Positions 43,284-53,673 of a stretch of DNA of 64,000 nucleotides are shown in pieces. Under the pieces are notes generated by a model. The model saw only the letters and a program-made list of their open reading frames with translations. It was not told where the DNA came from and did no database searches. Where the stretch lies: contig CACDYK010000001.1 of the NCBI GenBank assembly GCA_902556905.1, positions 1 to 64,000 on the forward strand, written 5' to 3'. The stretch's first letter is position 1. Every line of letters starts with the position of its first letter. The stretch comes from an uncultured Pelagibacteraceae bacterium (GTDB lineage Bacteria; Pseudomonadota; Alphaproteobacteria; Pelagibacterales; Pelagibacteraceae). The translations under genes were made by a program, and so were the position numbers.

Positions 43284-44251
43284 ACAGGTATTGTGTAATT
43301 GGCTCAGGTATTTCAGGGGCAACAATTGCTAATCTTTTAAGTAAAAAATACTCAGTTGATTTGTTTGATAAAGCAAGAGGGCCTGGGGGCAGGTCTTCTT
43401 TTAAGAGATTAGATAAAGTTAAAGGATTTGATCATGGGGTACAATATATTTCACCTAAAAATTCAGCTTTTAAAAAGTTTATTAATATTTTAATAAAAAA
43501 AAAAATACTAAAAAAATGGAGTGGCAAACACATATTTCTAAATAAATTTAAAAATGAAAATAAAAATCATTTGAAGATAATTGGTAGAAAAGGAAATAAT
43601 GATATTAGCAAATATCTTTTAAAAAATATTAAATGTTATTTTCAAACAGAATTAAAAAAAATTGACTATAAAGAAAAAAAATGGGTACTTACTTTTTCTG
43701 ATGGAAATAAGAAGATTTATGAAAAACTAATTTTAACTTGTCCATTTGCTCAATTAACAAAGTTATCAAGAAAATTTATAAAAGCTCCATTTATAAAAAA
43801 AAAAGTTAAGATGGACGCCAATATAACAGTTATGCTTGTAATAAAAAGAACAAATAAAAATGTGAGTAGCTATTTATTTGATGACAAAATTTTGGGATGG
43901 GCCTCAAAAGAAAATAGTAAAAAAAGATTTAAAAGCTATCAAGATTTATGGACTCTGCAAAGTACTCATAATTGGGCAAATAAGATGATTAATAAAAATA
44001 GAGAAAATAAAGATATAAATTCTAAAACTCTTATTGATCATTTTTTCAAGCTTACAGGTATTAAAAAAACTAAAATATTATTTTCTAGTAATCATGGCTG
44101 GAAATATTCATCAAATTCAAATCCTTTAAAGATAAAAAGTTATTGGAATTCCTCATTAAATTTAGGAGTATGTGCAGATTGGTTTGTGGGACCAAGACTT
44201 GAAGCAGGCTGGATAAGTGCCAATGATCTTTATGAAAAAATTATTAAATAA
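43280..44251 (+). CDS. FAD/NAD(P)-dependent oxidoreductase, renalase-like
   Basis: The 323 residues start with a dinucleotide-binding VIGSGISGATIANLLS, followed by DKARGPGGRSSFKR and FDHGVQYISPKN, typical of renalase-like amine oxidases. The C-terminal LGVCADWFVGPRLEAGWISANDL closes the FAD site. Bacterial renalases oxidise the off-isomers of dihydro-NAD(P), but many relatives are uncharacterised. It is coupled to tldE by a 4-base overlap. Whether it works with TldDE is unknown. Confidence 0.85.
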   Translation: MNRYCVIGSGISGATIANLLSKKYSVDLFDKARGPGGRSSFKRLDKVKGFDHGVQYISPKNSAFKKFINILIKKKILKKWSGKHIFLNKFKNENKNHLKIIGRKGNNDISKYLLKNIKCYFQTELKKIDYKEKKWVLTFSDGNKKIYEKLILTCPFAQLTKLSRKFIKAPFIKKKVKMDANITVMLVIKRTNKNVSSYLFDDKILGWASKENSKKRFKSYQDLWTLQSTHNWANKMINKNRENKDINSKTLIDHFFKLTGIKKTKILFSSNHGWKYSSNSNPLKIKSYWNSSLNLGVCADWFVGPRLEAGWISANDLYEKIIK

Positions 44252-44253
44252 AT

Positions 44254-44934
44254 TTATTCAAATTTTTTAACTCTATACTCCCAGTTTCCCATTCGAGAAT
44301 AGGCAACTTTAAGAATTAAAGCATTTTTTTTATCAAACCAAATATCAAAATTTAATCTTTTATCTTCAGGAAGGGACATATCTTTCGAAGTTAATTTAAA
44401 ATGCTCTACTTCATACGTTTTTCCATATAGTTCAATTTTTTCTTTACTAATAAATGTGACCACTTGTTCTTTAATACTTCCTGAAATTGGACTTATTTGA
44501 GAATTTGTTTGGAGAATTTTATGATTCCACCAATTACCAATCACGTTTTCTAATGATGCGCTACCTGTATAAGATGATCCTTTAATATCATATTCATTTT
44601 CTTTTTCATTTATTTTTAATTGAACATATTTATCTTTTTTATTTTGACGAGTCTTTGAATTAAAAGAAATTAATTTATCTTTAACATATTTTTCCTCACC
44701 AAAACTTTCAACTTCAAAAATAGTTGCTCCAAATAATTTAACAGTAAATTTTAATTGATTTGTAACAGTTGTATTATCTGAATCTTTCTTGAAAAAATAG
44801 TAATTGTAACCAATAACTTCACCATCTCTCAAAATTTCCATCTCTATTTTATTAAATTTATTATAATGAGCCATATGAGCATTACTATTAAATGAATAGA
44901 TAAATAAAAAAATAAAGAATAAAAATTTTTTCAT
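44254..44934 (-). CDS. Secreted DUF6134-like protein
   Basis: The 226 residues begin with a signal peptide (about 1-19, cleavage near SNA-HM). The mature part has IEMEILRDGEVIGYNYYFFKK, then alternating strands and a final RLNFDIWFDKKNALILKVAYSRMGNWEYRVKKFE. This resembles DUF6134/DUF3108-like periplasmic beta proteins of alphaproteobacteria, judged by eye. The function is not known. It converges on the FAD oxidoreductase with a 2-base gap. Confidence 0.75.
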   Translation of the reverse strand: MKKFLFFIFLFIYSFNSNAHMAHYNKFNKIEMEILRDGEVIGYNYYFFKKDSDNTTVTNQLKFTVKLFGATIFEVESFGEEKYVKDKLISFNSKTRQNKKDKYVQLKINEKENEYDIKGSSYTGSASLENVIGNWWNHKILQTNSQISPISGSIKEQVVTFISKEKIELYGKTYEVEHFKLTSKDMSLPEDKRLNFDIWFDKKNALILKVAYSRMGNWEYRVKKFE

Positions 44935-44986
44935 AAAGTAATTACTTTAATAGACTTTGAATTTAAAAGAAGTAATTTATTAAATA

Positions 44987-45634
44987 ATGTTTCTAAAAAT
45001 AAAGAATATACCAAAAGTAAATTGGAGTTCAGAAAAACCATATAATTTTAAACCAAAATTTTCGACATTATTTTTTTGTTGTTTTGGCTTAATGTTGTTT
45101 GGTTTGGGTGAAGGATTATTAATAGTTTCGTTTACAGGAGCTTCTCCTTGGAGTGTTTTAGCTCAAGGGCTCTCTCTAAATGTTAACCTAAGCATTGGAA
45201 TACTTACATTTTTAATAAGTGTCACTGTTTTAATTTTTTGGATACCACTTGGTCAAAAACCAGGTATCGCGACTATTTTAAACGCTTTGATAATTGCAAT
45301 AATGATTGATCTTTGCATCAAATTTGTTCCAACTCCTTCCAATTATATTAATCAATTAATTTTAGCTTTCATATCAGTAATAACAGTTGGGATTGGTGGA
45401 GGTATCTATTTAGTTGCAAATTTAGGTGCGGGTCCAAGAGATGGTTTAATGGTAGGTTTACAAAAACTTACAAATTTTCCTATAGCTGTAGTTAGAGGAA
45501 CTTTAGAAATTTCAGTAGTAAGTGTTGGATGGTATTTAGGAGGGACAGTTGGAATTGGAACTATATTATTTGCTTTTGGAATAGGACCTTGTGTAGCTTT
45601 AGGATTATTTTTAGTTAACAGATTATTTAATTAG
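44987..45634 (+). CDS. YczE/YitT-like membrane protein
   Basis: Integral membrane protein of 215 residues with five or six hydrophobic segments. The family pattern is FGLGEGLLIVSFTGASPWSVLAQGLS near the N-terminus and LVANLGAGPRDGLMVGLQKLT near the middle, an internal repeat of the 'GASPWD/GAGPRDGL' type. Members include YczE; no transport activity is firmly established. The first 25 residues are cytosolic and polar. The stop overlaps the convergent typA gene by 4 bases. Confidence 0.85.
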   Translation: MFLKIKNIPKVNWSSEKPYNFKPKFSTLFFCCFGLMLFGLGEGLLIVSFTGASPWSVLAQGLSLNVNLSIGILTFLISVTVLIFWIPLGQKPGIATILNALIIAIMIDLCIKFVPTPSNYINQLILAFISVITVGIGGGIYLVANLGAGPRDGLMVGLQKLTNFPIAVVRGTLEISVVSVGWYLGGTVGIGTILFAFGIGPCVALGLFLVNRLFN

Positions 45635-47457
45635 GCTGCAGCGCCAGATTTTTCGCTTTTTTTTCTATCATGAGGATTAAGAATAGCTTTTCTTAATCTA
45701 AGTGACTTAGGAGTAATTTCCAAAGCTTCATCAGTATTTAACATACTCAATTGTTCAGCAATCGACATTTGTCTTACTGGTGTAAGTACAACATTTTCAT
45801 CTGTACCTTGTGTTCTCATGTTAGTTAATTGCTTGCCCTTCATCACATTTATAATCATATCACCAGGTTTTGGAGTTAATCCCACAATCATTCCCTCGTA
45901 AACTGGATCGTTATGAGTTACGAACATTTCTCCTCTTGCTTGCAGGTTAAATATTGCAAATGCTACCGCTTTACCTGTCGACATTGAAATTAGAGCACCA
46001 TTTTTTCTACCATCCATTTCACCTTCAAACTTTCCATATCCATGAAAAATTCTATTAATTACTCCAGTACCCTTTGTTAAAGTTAAAAATCTACTTGTGT
46101 AACCCATTAATCCTCTTGTTGGTGCGTGAAACACTAATCTTTTTTTATCTTTTCCAGTATCTTTTAAATCTAAAAGTTTACCTTTTCTTCTATTCATCGA
46201 GTCAATTATTTTTGAAGAAAATTCTTCATCTAAATCGACAGTTATTTCTTCAATAGGCTCAAGTTTATTTCCAGCTTCATCTTTTTGAAATAATACTTTT
46301 GGAGGACTTACGGTCATTTCAAAACCTTCACGTCTCATTTGTGTAAGTAAAATCTCAAGCATTAATTCACCTCGACCACTTATTACAAATGAATCTACAT
46401 TTGTGTTCTGAGAAAAAGTAATACCAACATTATTTTGAGCTTCTGAAACTAATCTATCTCTGATTTGTGTGCTTGTTAGTTTTTTTCCTTCAGTTCCTGC
46501 TAGAGGTGAACTGTTAACACTTATCGTGATAGACATAGTAGGGGGGTCTATGGGAGTTGCTGGTATTGGGTCGTTCAATTCTGGGTCACAAATTGTGTCT
46601 GCAACATTTGCTTTTTCTAATCCTGCAATTACCACAATGTCTCCAGCTTCACCTACTTCAATTGGAACTTTTTTAGTCCCCTCGTATCTAAAAATCTTTG
46701 TAAGCTTACCCTCATCTACTTTTTCACCTTTGAGGTTAATTGCTTTAATAGGTTGGTTAGCTTTTGCAGTTCCTTGAGATATTCTTCCAACCAAGCTTCT
46801 TCCTAAAAAACTATCCGCATAAAGTAAAGTTGATAACATAGCAAAAGGCTTTGTTTTATCTAACTCTGCTGGTTTAACGTGTTCGATTATTAGATCTAAT
46901 AGAGGGTGAAGATTTTCTCTTGGACCATCAACTTCTTTACTGGCCCAACCAGCCCTTCCACTTGCGTATAAAACTGGAAAATCTAATTGTTCTTCGTTAG
47001 CGTCTAAACTTACAAATAAATCAAAAGTTTCATCTAACACTTCGTTAGCTCTTTGATCGGCTTTATCTAATTTATTTATTACAACAATTGGTTTTAATCC
47101 TTGTTTTAGAGCTTTAGCTAATACAAATTTTGTTTGAGGCATTACACCTTCTGCTGAGTCAATTAAAAGTAATGCACCATCTGCCATACTTAATACACGT
47201 TCTACTTCTGCAGCAAAATCTCTATGGCCAGGTGTATCTATAATATTTATTCTAGAATCTTGCCAATTTATTGATGCAGGTTTAGCTAGAATAGTAATTC
47301 CTCTTTCTTTTTCTAGCTCTCCAGAGTCCATCAATCTTTCATTCACAACTTCATTTTCTCTAAATGAACCGCTTTGTTTCATTAGATTATCGATCATGGT
47401 AGTTTTGCCATGGTCAACGTGTGCAATGATGGTGATGTTTCTGATGTTATTGCTCAT
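45631..47457 (-). CDS. typA: Ribosome-binding GTPase TypA/BipA
   Basis: Translational GTPase of 608 residues that helps ribosome assembly and stress translation. G1 is AHVDHGKTT, switch I includes KERGITI, G3 is DTPGH and G4 is NKLDKAD. Domain II and EF-G-like domains III/V follow. A BipA-specific C-terminal domain ends with EALEITPKSLRLRKAIL. Its length is the usual one. It has a 177-base upstream gap shared with the divergent DEAD-box gene, the longest non-coding stretch in the window; no RNA gene is recognised there. Confidence 0.97.
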   Translation of the reverse strand: MSNNIRNITIIAHVDHGKTTMIDNLMKQSGSFRENEVVNERLMDSGELEKERGITILAKPASINWQDSRINIIDTPGHRDFAAEVERVLSMADGALLLIDSAEGVMPQTKFVLAKALKQGLKPIVVINKLDKADQRANEVLDETFDLFVSLDANEEQLDFPVLYASGRAGWASKEVDGPRENLHPLLDLIIEHVKPAELDKTKPFAMLSTLLYADSFLGRSLVGRISQGTAKANQPIKAINLKGEKVDEGKLTKIFRYEGTKKVPIEVGEAGDIVVIAGLEKANVADTICDPELNDPIPATPIDPPTMSITISVNSSPLAGTEGKKLTSTQIRDRLVSEAQNNVGITFSQNTNVDSFVISGRGELMLEILLTQMRREGFEMTVSPPKVLFQKDEAGNKLEPIEEITVDLDEEFSSKIIDSMNRRKGKLLDLKDTGKDKKRLVFHAPTRGLMGYTSRFLTLTKGTGVINRIFHGYGKFEGEMDGRKNGALISMSTGKAVAFAIFNLQARGEMFVTHNDPVYEGMIVGLTPKPGDMIINVMKGKQLTNMRTQGTDENVVLTPVRQMSIAEQLSMLNTDEALEITPKSLRLRKAILNPHDRKKSEKSGAAA

Positions 47458-47634
47458 AAATTGTGGCTCTTATACATTAATTCTTTGATTTGAAAACTTA
47501 AAAAAAGACAGCAATTACTTAGCAAATAGACTCTAATAGAGAATTCATTTCTTGTGATTGTTTTAAAAACATATAGATATCGCAATAAAATTAGAAGCAA
47601 CATAAAATCAAGTTCAAAACTTTTAAATCATTAA

Positions 47635-49212
47635 ATGGAAAATTTTAAATTACTCAAAATAGAAGACTCATTAAAAAAATCATTACAAAAAATGAATTTT
47701 ACAAAACCTACTCCTATTCAGGGTATGGCGATACCAGCTGCCTTAGAGGGAAAAGATATTTTGGGAACAGCACAAACAGGAACAGGAAAAACATTAGCTT
47801 TTAGTGTTCCTTTAATAAATAAATTGATTTTAGATAAAAATGCTTTTGCTCTAGTCATGTGTCCTACTAGAGAATTAGCCACTCAAGTAATGGATGCAAT
47901 TAAGAGCATTATAAGCGATAAAATAAATATTAAATCAGCTTTACTTATTGGTGGAGAGTCGATGCAAAAACAGCTCAGACAACTAGGTAATAGATCTAGA
48001 ATAATAGTTGGAACTCCAGGAAGAATTAATGACCATCTAAAAAGAAAAAGCTTAAATTTATCAGCCACAAAGTATTTGGTTTTAGATGAAACTGATAGAA
48101 TGTTAGATATGGGGTTTACTCCTCAAATTGAAATGATTTTAAAATTTGTTCCAAAAGATCATCAAACTTTATTATTTTCAGCAACTTTACCTCAAAATAT
48201 TTTAAGAATTTCAGATAGATATTTAAACAAGCCTGAAAGAATTTCCACAGGAGCCACATCTGTTCCAATTGCAAAGATTAAACAAGAAACTCTTCAAGTC
48301 TTTAAAGAAAATAAATACGATGAATTAATTGATCAATTTTTAGCCAGAAAAGGTTCTATTTTAGTTTTTGTTAAAACTAAAAGAGGTGCTGATAAAATGG
48401 TTAAAAAATTAAAAGAAGAGGGCCATTCAGCTGATGCAATTCATGGTGACCTTCGTCAAAGTAAAAGAGATCGTGTTATAAATTCTTTTAGAAAAGGATT
48501 AAAGAGAATTTTAATTGCAACAGATGTTGCAGCTAGAGGTTTAGATATTCCTCTAATTCAACATGTAATAAATTATGATCTGCCACAAGTTCCAGAGGAT
48601 TATATTCATAGAATTGGAAGGACGGCAAGAGCAGGATCTGAAGGGTCTGCTTTAACTTTTTTAACGCCTGATGATAGATTGATGTGGAATTCTATAAACA
48701 AGTTGATTGATCCAAATTTCAAACCAGCCTTTAGTGGTTTAAGAAGAGACTCAACAAATAAAAGAAGAGGTAAGGGGCCTAATAATAAAAAAAGAAAAGC
48801 TAGAAATGAAAAAAGTTCTTTTGGAAAAGGTAGGCAGGTTCGATCTTCTAGTTTTAGAGATAAACCAAAATCTTATGGCAAGAACAGATCAGATAAACCA
48901 TCAAGAGATGGAGAGAAAAAAAGTTTTGGTTTTAAAGGAAAATCAAGTTTTAGAGATAAACCATCAAGAGATGGAAAGAAAAAAAGTTTTGGTTTTAAGG
49001 GAAAATCAAGTTTTTCAAAAAAAAATGACCGAAAATCATCTGGCTTTACAAACAATCCAAAATATTTTGGCAGAAAACCATCAGAAAATACATCTTCAGA
49101 CTCAGAGAAAAGAAAAAATGGTTTTATGGGAAAGAAAAAATTTAAGAGTAGAAATAGCAGACCAAAAAACTTTAGTTTTAAAAAACACAGTAAAAAAAGA
49201 GCTAAATCTTAA
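47635..49212 (+). CDS. DEAD-box RNA helicase (DETD variant)
   Basis: RNA helicase of 525 residues, of the RhlE/DeaD-like group. The order is the Q motif (FTKPTPIQGMAIP), motif I AQTGTGKT, PTRELA, TPGR, motif II, SAT, then the C-terminal RecA domain with ATDVAARGLDI and HRIGRTARAG. Motif II reads D151-E-T-D154 instead of DEAD, one base change (ACT for GCT). The C-terminal 140 residues are a basic Ser/Lys/Arg/Phe-rich tail with a 21-residue tandem repeat. Likely roles are cold adaptation or ribosome assembly. The stop overlaps that of the antisense-strand small gene. Confidence 0.93.
   Translation: MENFKLLKIEDSLKKSLQKMNFTKPTPIQGMAIPAALEGKDILGTAQTGTGKTLAFSVPLINKLILDKNAFALVMCPTRELATQVMDAIKSIISDKINIKSALLIGGESMQKQLRQLGNRSRIIVGTPGRINDHLKRKSLNLSATKYLVLDETDRMLDMGFTPQIEMILKFVPKDHQTLLFSATLPQNILRISDRYLNKPERISTGATSVPIAKIKQETLQVFKENKYDELIDQFLARKGSILVFVKTKRGADKMVKKLKEEGHSADAIHGDLRQSKRDRVINSFRKGLKRILIATDVAARGLDIPLIQHVINYDLPQVPEDYIHRIGRTARAGSEGSALTFLTPDDRLMWNSINKLIDPNFKPAFSGLRRDSTNKRRGKGPNNKKRKARNEKSSFGKGRQVRSSSFRDKPKSYGKNRSDKPSRDGEKKSFGFKGKSSFRDKPSRDGKKKSFGFKGKSSFSKKNDRKSSGFTNNPKYFGRKPSENTSSDSEKRKNGFMGKKKFKSRNSRPKNFSFKKHSKKRAKS
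48892..49017 (+). repeat. Two-copy 63-base tandem repeat in the helicase tail
   Basis: Units at 48892-48954 and 48955-49017 are nearly identical and encode 21 residues each (DKPSRDG, KKSFGFKGKSSF). A partial related unit (RSSSFRDKPKSYG) precedes them. The phase is a multiple of three, so copy number can vary without a frameshift. The basic, aromatic units suit non-specific RNA binding. Confidence 0.85.
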
Positions 49213-49322
49213 GATTTTTTAGTCTTTTCTTTCTTTTGTTTTCTCTTTTCTTTCAGACTTAATTTTGGTTTTTTACTTACACTAGAGTCTTTAAATGATT
49301 TTCCACTATATCTTTTTGACAT
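49209..49322 (-). CDS. 37-residue lysine-rich peptide, unknown
   Basis: A complete small ORF starts at the ATG at 49322-49320 and stops at TAA (49211-49209). The protein begins MSKRYSGKSF and ends in a KEKRKQKKEKTKKS tail; over 35% is Lys or Arg. It shares the four bases TTAA with the stop of the convergent helicase gene. It may be an RNA- or ribosome-associated basic peptide, but no family is recognised. The gap would otherwise be unusually long for this region, which supports a real gene; chance ORFs of this size are common, so this is moderate evidence. Confidence 0.55.
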   Translation of the reverse strand: MSKRYSGKSFKDSSVSKKPKLSLKEKRKQKKEKTKKS

Positions 49323-49393
49323 ATTAAAATTATAGCATTTTATTAAAAAAAAAGGCTATCAAAAAGATGATTTTATTGAAGATATGGGTAAAA

Positions 49394-49753
49394 ATGGGTT
49401 CAGTGAAAAAATTTTTATTTATATTAATTTATTTTTTTTCAATAAATACTTCTTCTGCATGGCATGATACAGAAGTTTCAAATGAAAATATTGCTACGCT
49501 TGGAGCAGTCTGGGTACAAATATATGTGTATGAAGAGCATTGTACTGACAATCAATACTACCCTGATGTAATTGGAAGATTGGAAGTAAGTCCTAGATTT
49601 AAACAATATTCATCTGAAATAGAACATCTCACTGAAAGACAAGAGCTTGCATGGGAGAGAGGCGGAGTAGGAGCGAGTACTATAATTGCATCAGGTGCAA
49701 CTGATTGTGATACTATGGCAGCTGTTATATGGGAATGGTTTGGAACAAAATAA
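49394..49753 (+). CDS. Small secreted protein, unknown
   Basis: The ATG at 49394 gives 119 residues starting with MGSVKKFLFILIYFF, a clean signal peptide with cleavage near SSA-WH. An upstream in-frame ATG at 49367 would put nine extra residues before it. The mature part of about 98 residues has two cysteines (VYEEHC and GATDC) that could pair, and a Trp- and Gly-rich end (GGVGASTIIASGATDC, IWEWFGTK). It faces groEL, with a terminator between. I do not recognise a family. Confidence 0.7.
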   Translation: MGSVKKFLFILIYFFSINTSSAWHDTEVSNENIATLGAVWVQIYVYEEHCTDNQYYPDVIGRLEVSPRFKQYSSEIEHLTERQELAWERGGVGASTIIASGATDCDTMAAVIWEWFGTK

Positions 49754-49764
49754 TTAAGTAAAAA

Positions 49765-49794
49765 AAACCCCCAGAAATTTCTCTCTGAGGGTTT
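49765..49794 (-). terminator. Rho-independent terminator of groESL
   Basis: Read on the minus strand this is a 12-base stem (two G-U pairs) with a 6-base loop, ending in GGGTTT and followed by five more T residues. It lies 50 bases after the groEL stop. On the + strand the hairpin is not followed by a T-run, so it mainly ends the groESL transcript. Confidence 0.9.
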
Positions 49795-49843
49795 CTAATT
49801 TGTTTAACTCTTGTAAGAAGAGTGTTCTGGTTGGGGAACCGTA

Positions 49844-51523
<1,680 letters not shown>

Positions 51524-51528
51524 TTAAT

Positions 51529-51819
51529 TTATTTACCAGAAATACCCATAATGTCTGACTCTTTCATTATGCTGTATTCTTTACCATCAATTTTGACTTC
51601 AGTTCCTGACCATTTGCCAAATAAAACTTTGTCACCAACTTTAACATCCATTGGAATTAATTTTCCATCTTCTGTTTTGGCTCCCCCACCAACTGCAACT
51701 ACTTTTCCTTCTTGAGGCTTTTCTTGTGCTGTATCTGGGATGATTATTCCACCAGCAGTTTTTTCACTGCTATCTAAAACTTCAATTAATACTCTGTCAT
51801 GTAACGGTTTAAACTTCAT
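51529..51819 (-). CDS. groS: Co-chaperonin GroES
   Basis: The 96-residue heptameric lid of GroEL. Signatures are [28 protein letters not shown] with the mobile loop, and [22 protein letters not shown]. It is preceded by AAGGAG and a heat-shock-type promoter. No CIRCE operator (TTAGCACTC inverted repeat) was found in the 121-base upstream region, so HrcA control is unlikely. Confidence 0.99.
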   Translation of the reverse strand: MKFKPLHDRVLIEVLDSSEKTAGGIIIPDTAQEKPQEGKVVAVGGGAKTEDGKLIPMDVKVGDKVLFGKWSGTEVKIDGKEYSIMKESDIMGISGK

Positions 51820-51846
51820 AAATTCTCCTTATTAAATATGAGCTTC

Positions 51847-51874
51847 ATATAGATACTGACTAAACTTTTTCAAG
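51847..51874 (-). promoter_or_regulatory. Heat-shock (RpoH-type) promoter of groESL
   Basis: Read on the minus strand, CTTGAA (51874-51869) and CTATAT (51852-51847) are spaced by 16 bases. This is the same arrangement as before hsp20 and close to the alphaproteobacterial RpoH consensus. The leader would be about 20 bases and shows no thermometer-like fold. Confidence 0.68.
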
Positions 51875-51940
51875 ATAATACGAGAAATAAGTTATGAAAA
51901 TCTTAGGAAATTAAGGATTTTATGGTTTATACCTTAAATT

Positions 51941-52759
51941 ATGACTAAAAATTTAGATTCTGAAGGCTTGAAGTCCATTGCTGTAAATTATGATCTTTTT
52001 TATATTGATCTATGGGGAGTAATGCATGATGGCATCAAACTCCATGAAGATGCAATTTTTACTCTTAAAAAATTATTAGAGATAAATAAAAATTTTGTTT
52101 TGTTAACAAATGCACCAAGACCCATTCAACCAGTTAAAGATTTTTTAAAAAAAATGGGAATGGAAGAGAAATTAAGAGACAAAGTTTTTACCTCAGGTGA
52201 GGCAGCATTGAATCATTTAAAAAAATTTTATTCTTCAAAAATGTTTTTCCATATAGGTCCGCCTAGGGATTTTGATTTATTTAATGATTTTAAAAATAAT
52301 AAATCCAAAGATATTGATCAAAGCCATTACCTTTTATGTACCGGTTTGTTTGATGATTATGATCAGGATTTAAATTATTATAAAAATTTATTAGAGAACC
52401 ATATCGATAAAAAAATGATTTGCACAAATCCAGATTTAATTGTTGATAAAGGTAATAAAAGAGAACTATGTGCAGGATCAGTTGCCATGGTATTTGAAAA
52501 AATGGGAGGTGAAGTCGTGTACTTTGGCAAACCTTATCCAGAGGTTTATAATCAATCAACAAAAAATAAAGATAAAAAAATTTTATCAATTGGAGACAAC
52601 CTTAATACTGATATTAAAGGTGCAAATCTTTTAAATTATGACTCTTTATTAATTTCTAATGGAGTACATAAGAATGAAATACAAAATAATGGAATAGAAA
52701 CAGTGTCAAAACAATATGAGTCAATTGTAAACTTTATGCAGTCAAATTTAAAATGGTAA
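51941..52759 (+). CDS. HAD-superfamily hydrolase (TIGR01459-like)
   Basis: The 272 residues form a class IIA HAD phosphatase related to the NagD group. The N-terminal aspartate motif is YIDLWGVMHDG (first Asp the nucleophile), motif II is LLTNAPR, and the C-terminal GKPYPEVYN and SIGDNLNTDIKGAN complete the site. In alphaproteobacteria this gene commonly precedes ribF, as here with a 7-base overlap. It may dephosphorylate a riboflavin-pathway or other small phosphate, but this is only a positional idea. Confidence 0.85.
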   Translation: MTKNLDSEGLKSIAVNYDLFYIDLWGVMHDGIKLHEDAIFTLKKLLEINKNFVLLTNAPRPIQPVKDFLKKMGMEEKLRDKVFTSGEAALNHLKKFYSSKMFFHIGPPRDFDLFNDFKNNKSKDIDQSHYLLCTGLFDDYDQDLNYYKNLLENHIDKKMICTNPDLIVDKGNKRELCAGSVAMVFEKMGGEVVYFGKPYPEVYNQSTKNKDKKILSIGDNLNTDIKGANLLNYDSLLISNGVHKNEIQNNGIETVSKQYESIVNFMQSNLKW

Positions 52760-53673
52760 AATTATATAAAAGTTTTGATATTAATAAAAATCACAAAGAA
52801 TCAATAATTTTAATTGGTAATTTTGATGGAGTACATTTAGGTCATCAAAAATTATTTAGATTAGCTAAATCATATAAAAAAAAATATAAATTTAAAATTG
52901 GTGTAGTTAATTTTGATCCAATGCCAAAAATGTTTTTTAATAAATCTATAAGAAACTTTAGATTGTCTAGTGTAAAACAAAAATTAAATTTATTAAATAG
53001 TTATGGGGTTGATTTTATTATAACAAAAAAATTTGATAAAACTTTTTCAAAAACAAAATCGATCAACTTTATTAAAGATATTTTATCAAAAAAATTAAAA
53101 GCAAGATTTATATTTGTAAGTAATAATTTTAGATTTGGAAACAAAAGAGAAGGAGATGTAAGGTTTTTAATTCAAAATGAAGAAAAGTATAATTATCAAG
53201 TTATTAAACCAAAACCTCTTTTAGTTAATAAAAAAATAGTTTCGTCCTCTTTAATTAGAAGTTATTTGGAGAAAGGTTTTTTAGAAAGAGCTAATAAATT
53301 ATTAAATAGAAAATGGTCTATTGAAGGGATGGTTCAAAAAGGTAGACAAGTTGGAAAAAAAATTGGTTTTCCAACATGTAATATTGATATTAAAGATTAT
53401 ATCCTGGCTAAACCAGGAGTGTATGCCGTAAGAGTTCCAAGAAAAAATAATTTTAAAACTCTTAAAGGGATAGCAAATCTTGGTTATAGGCCAACATTTA
53501 ATCAAAAAAAAATCTTACTAGAGGTTCATTTGTTTAATTTTTCTGGAAATCTTTATAATAAGTACTTATCAGTTGAGTTTTTTAAATTTATAAGAAAAGA
53601 AAAGAAATTTAAAAATATTAATAAATTGAAATCTCAAATTAAATTGGATTTGAAAATAGCAAAGAAAGCGTAA
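52753..53673 (+). CDS. ribF: Bifunctional riboflavin kinase/FAD synthetase
   Basis: Makes FMN from riboflavin and then FAD, 306 residues. The N-terminal FAD synthetase domain has NFDGVHLGHQKLF (about 24-36) and FVSNNFRFGNKREGD. The C-terminal riboflavin kinase domain has GRQVGKKIGFPTCNI and the NLGYRPTF segment. The start overlaps the HAD gene by 7 bases and the stop overlaps ileS by one (TAATG). Both domains are complete. Confidence 0.96.
   Translation: MVKLYKSFDINKNHKESIILIGNFDGVHLGHQKLFRLAKSYKKKYKFKIGVVNFDPMPKMFFNKSIRNFRLSSVKQKLNLLNSYGVDFIITKKFDKTFSKTKSINFIKDILSKKLKARFIFVSNNFRFGNKREGDVRFLIQNEEKYNYQVIKPKPLLVNKKIVSSSLIRSYLEKGFLERANKLLNRKWSIEGMVQKGRQVGKKIGFPTCNIDIKDYILAKPGVYAVRVPRKNNFKTLKGIANLGYRPTFNQKKILLEVHLFNFSGNLYNKYLSVEFFKFIRKEKKFKNINKLKSQIKLDLKIAKKA

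Noticed and set aside
47458-47634. tRNA or small RNA gene in the longest intergenic gap
   Set aside because: No cloverleaf, no TTCGA-type T-loop and no stable hairpin were seen; it probably holds the divergent promoters of typA and the helicase.
48806-49222. 138-residue + strand ORF over the helicase tail
   Set aside because: It arises from the repetitive purine-rich tail in a second frame; the helicase frame is supported up to its stop.
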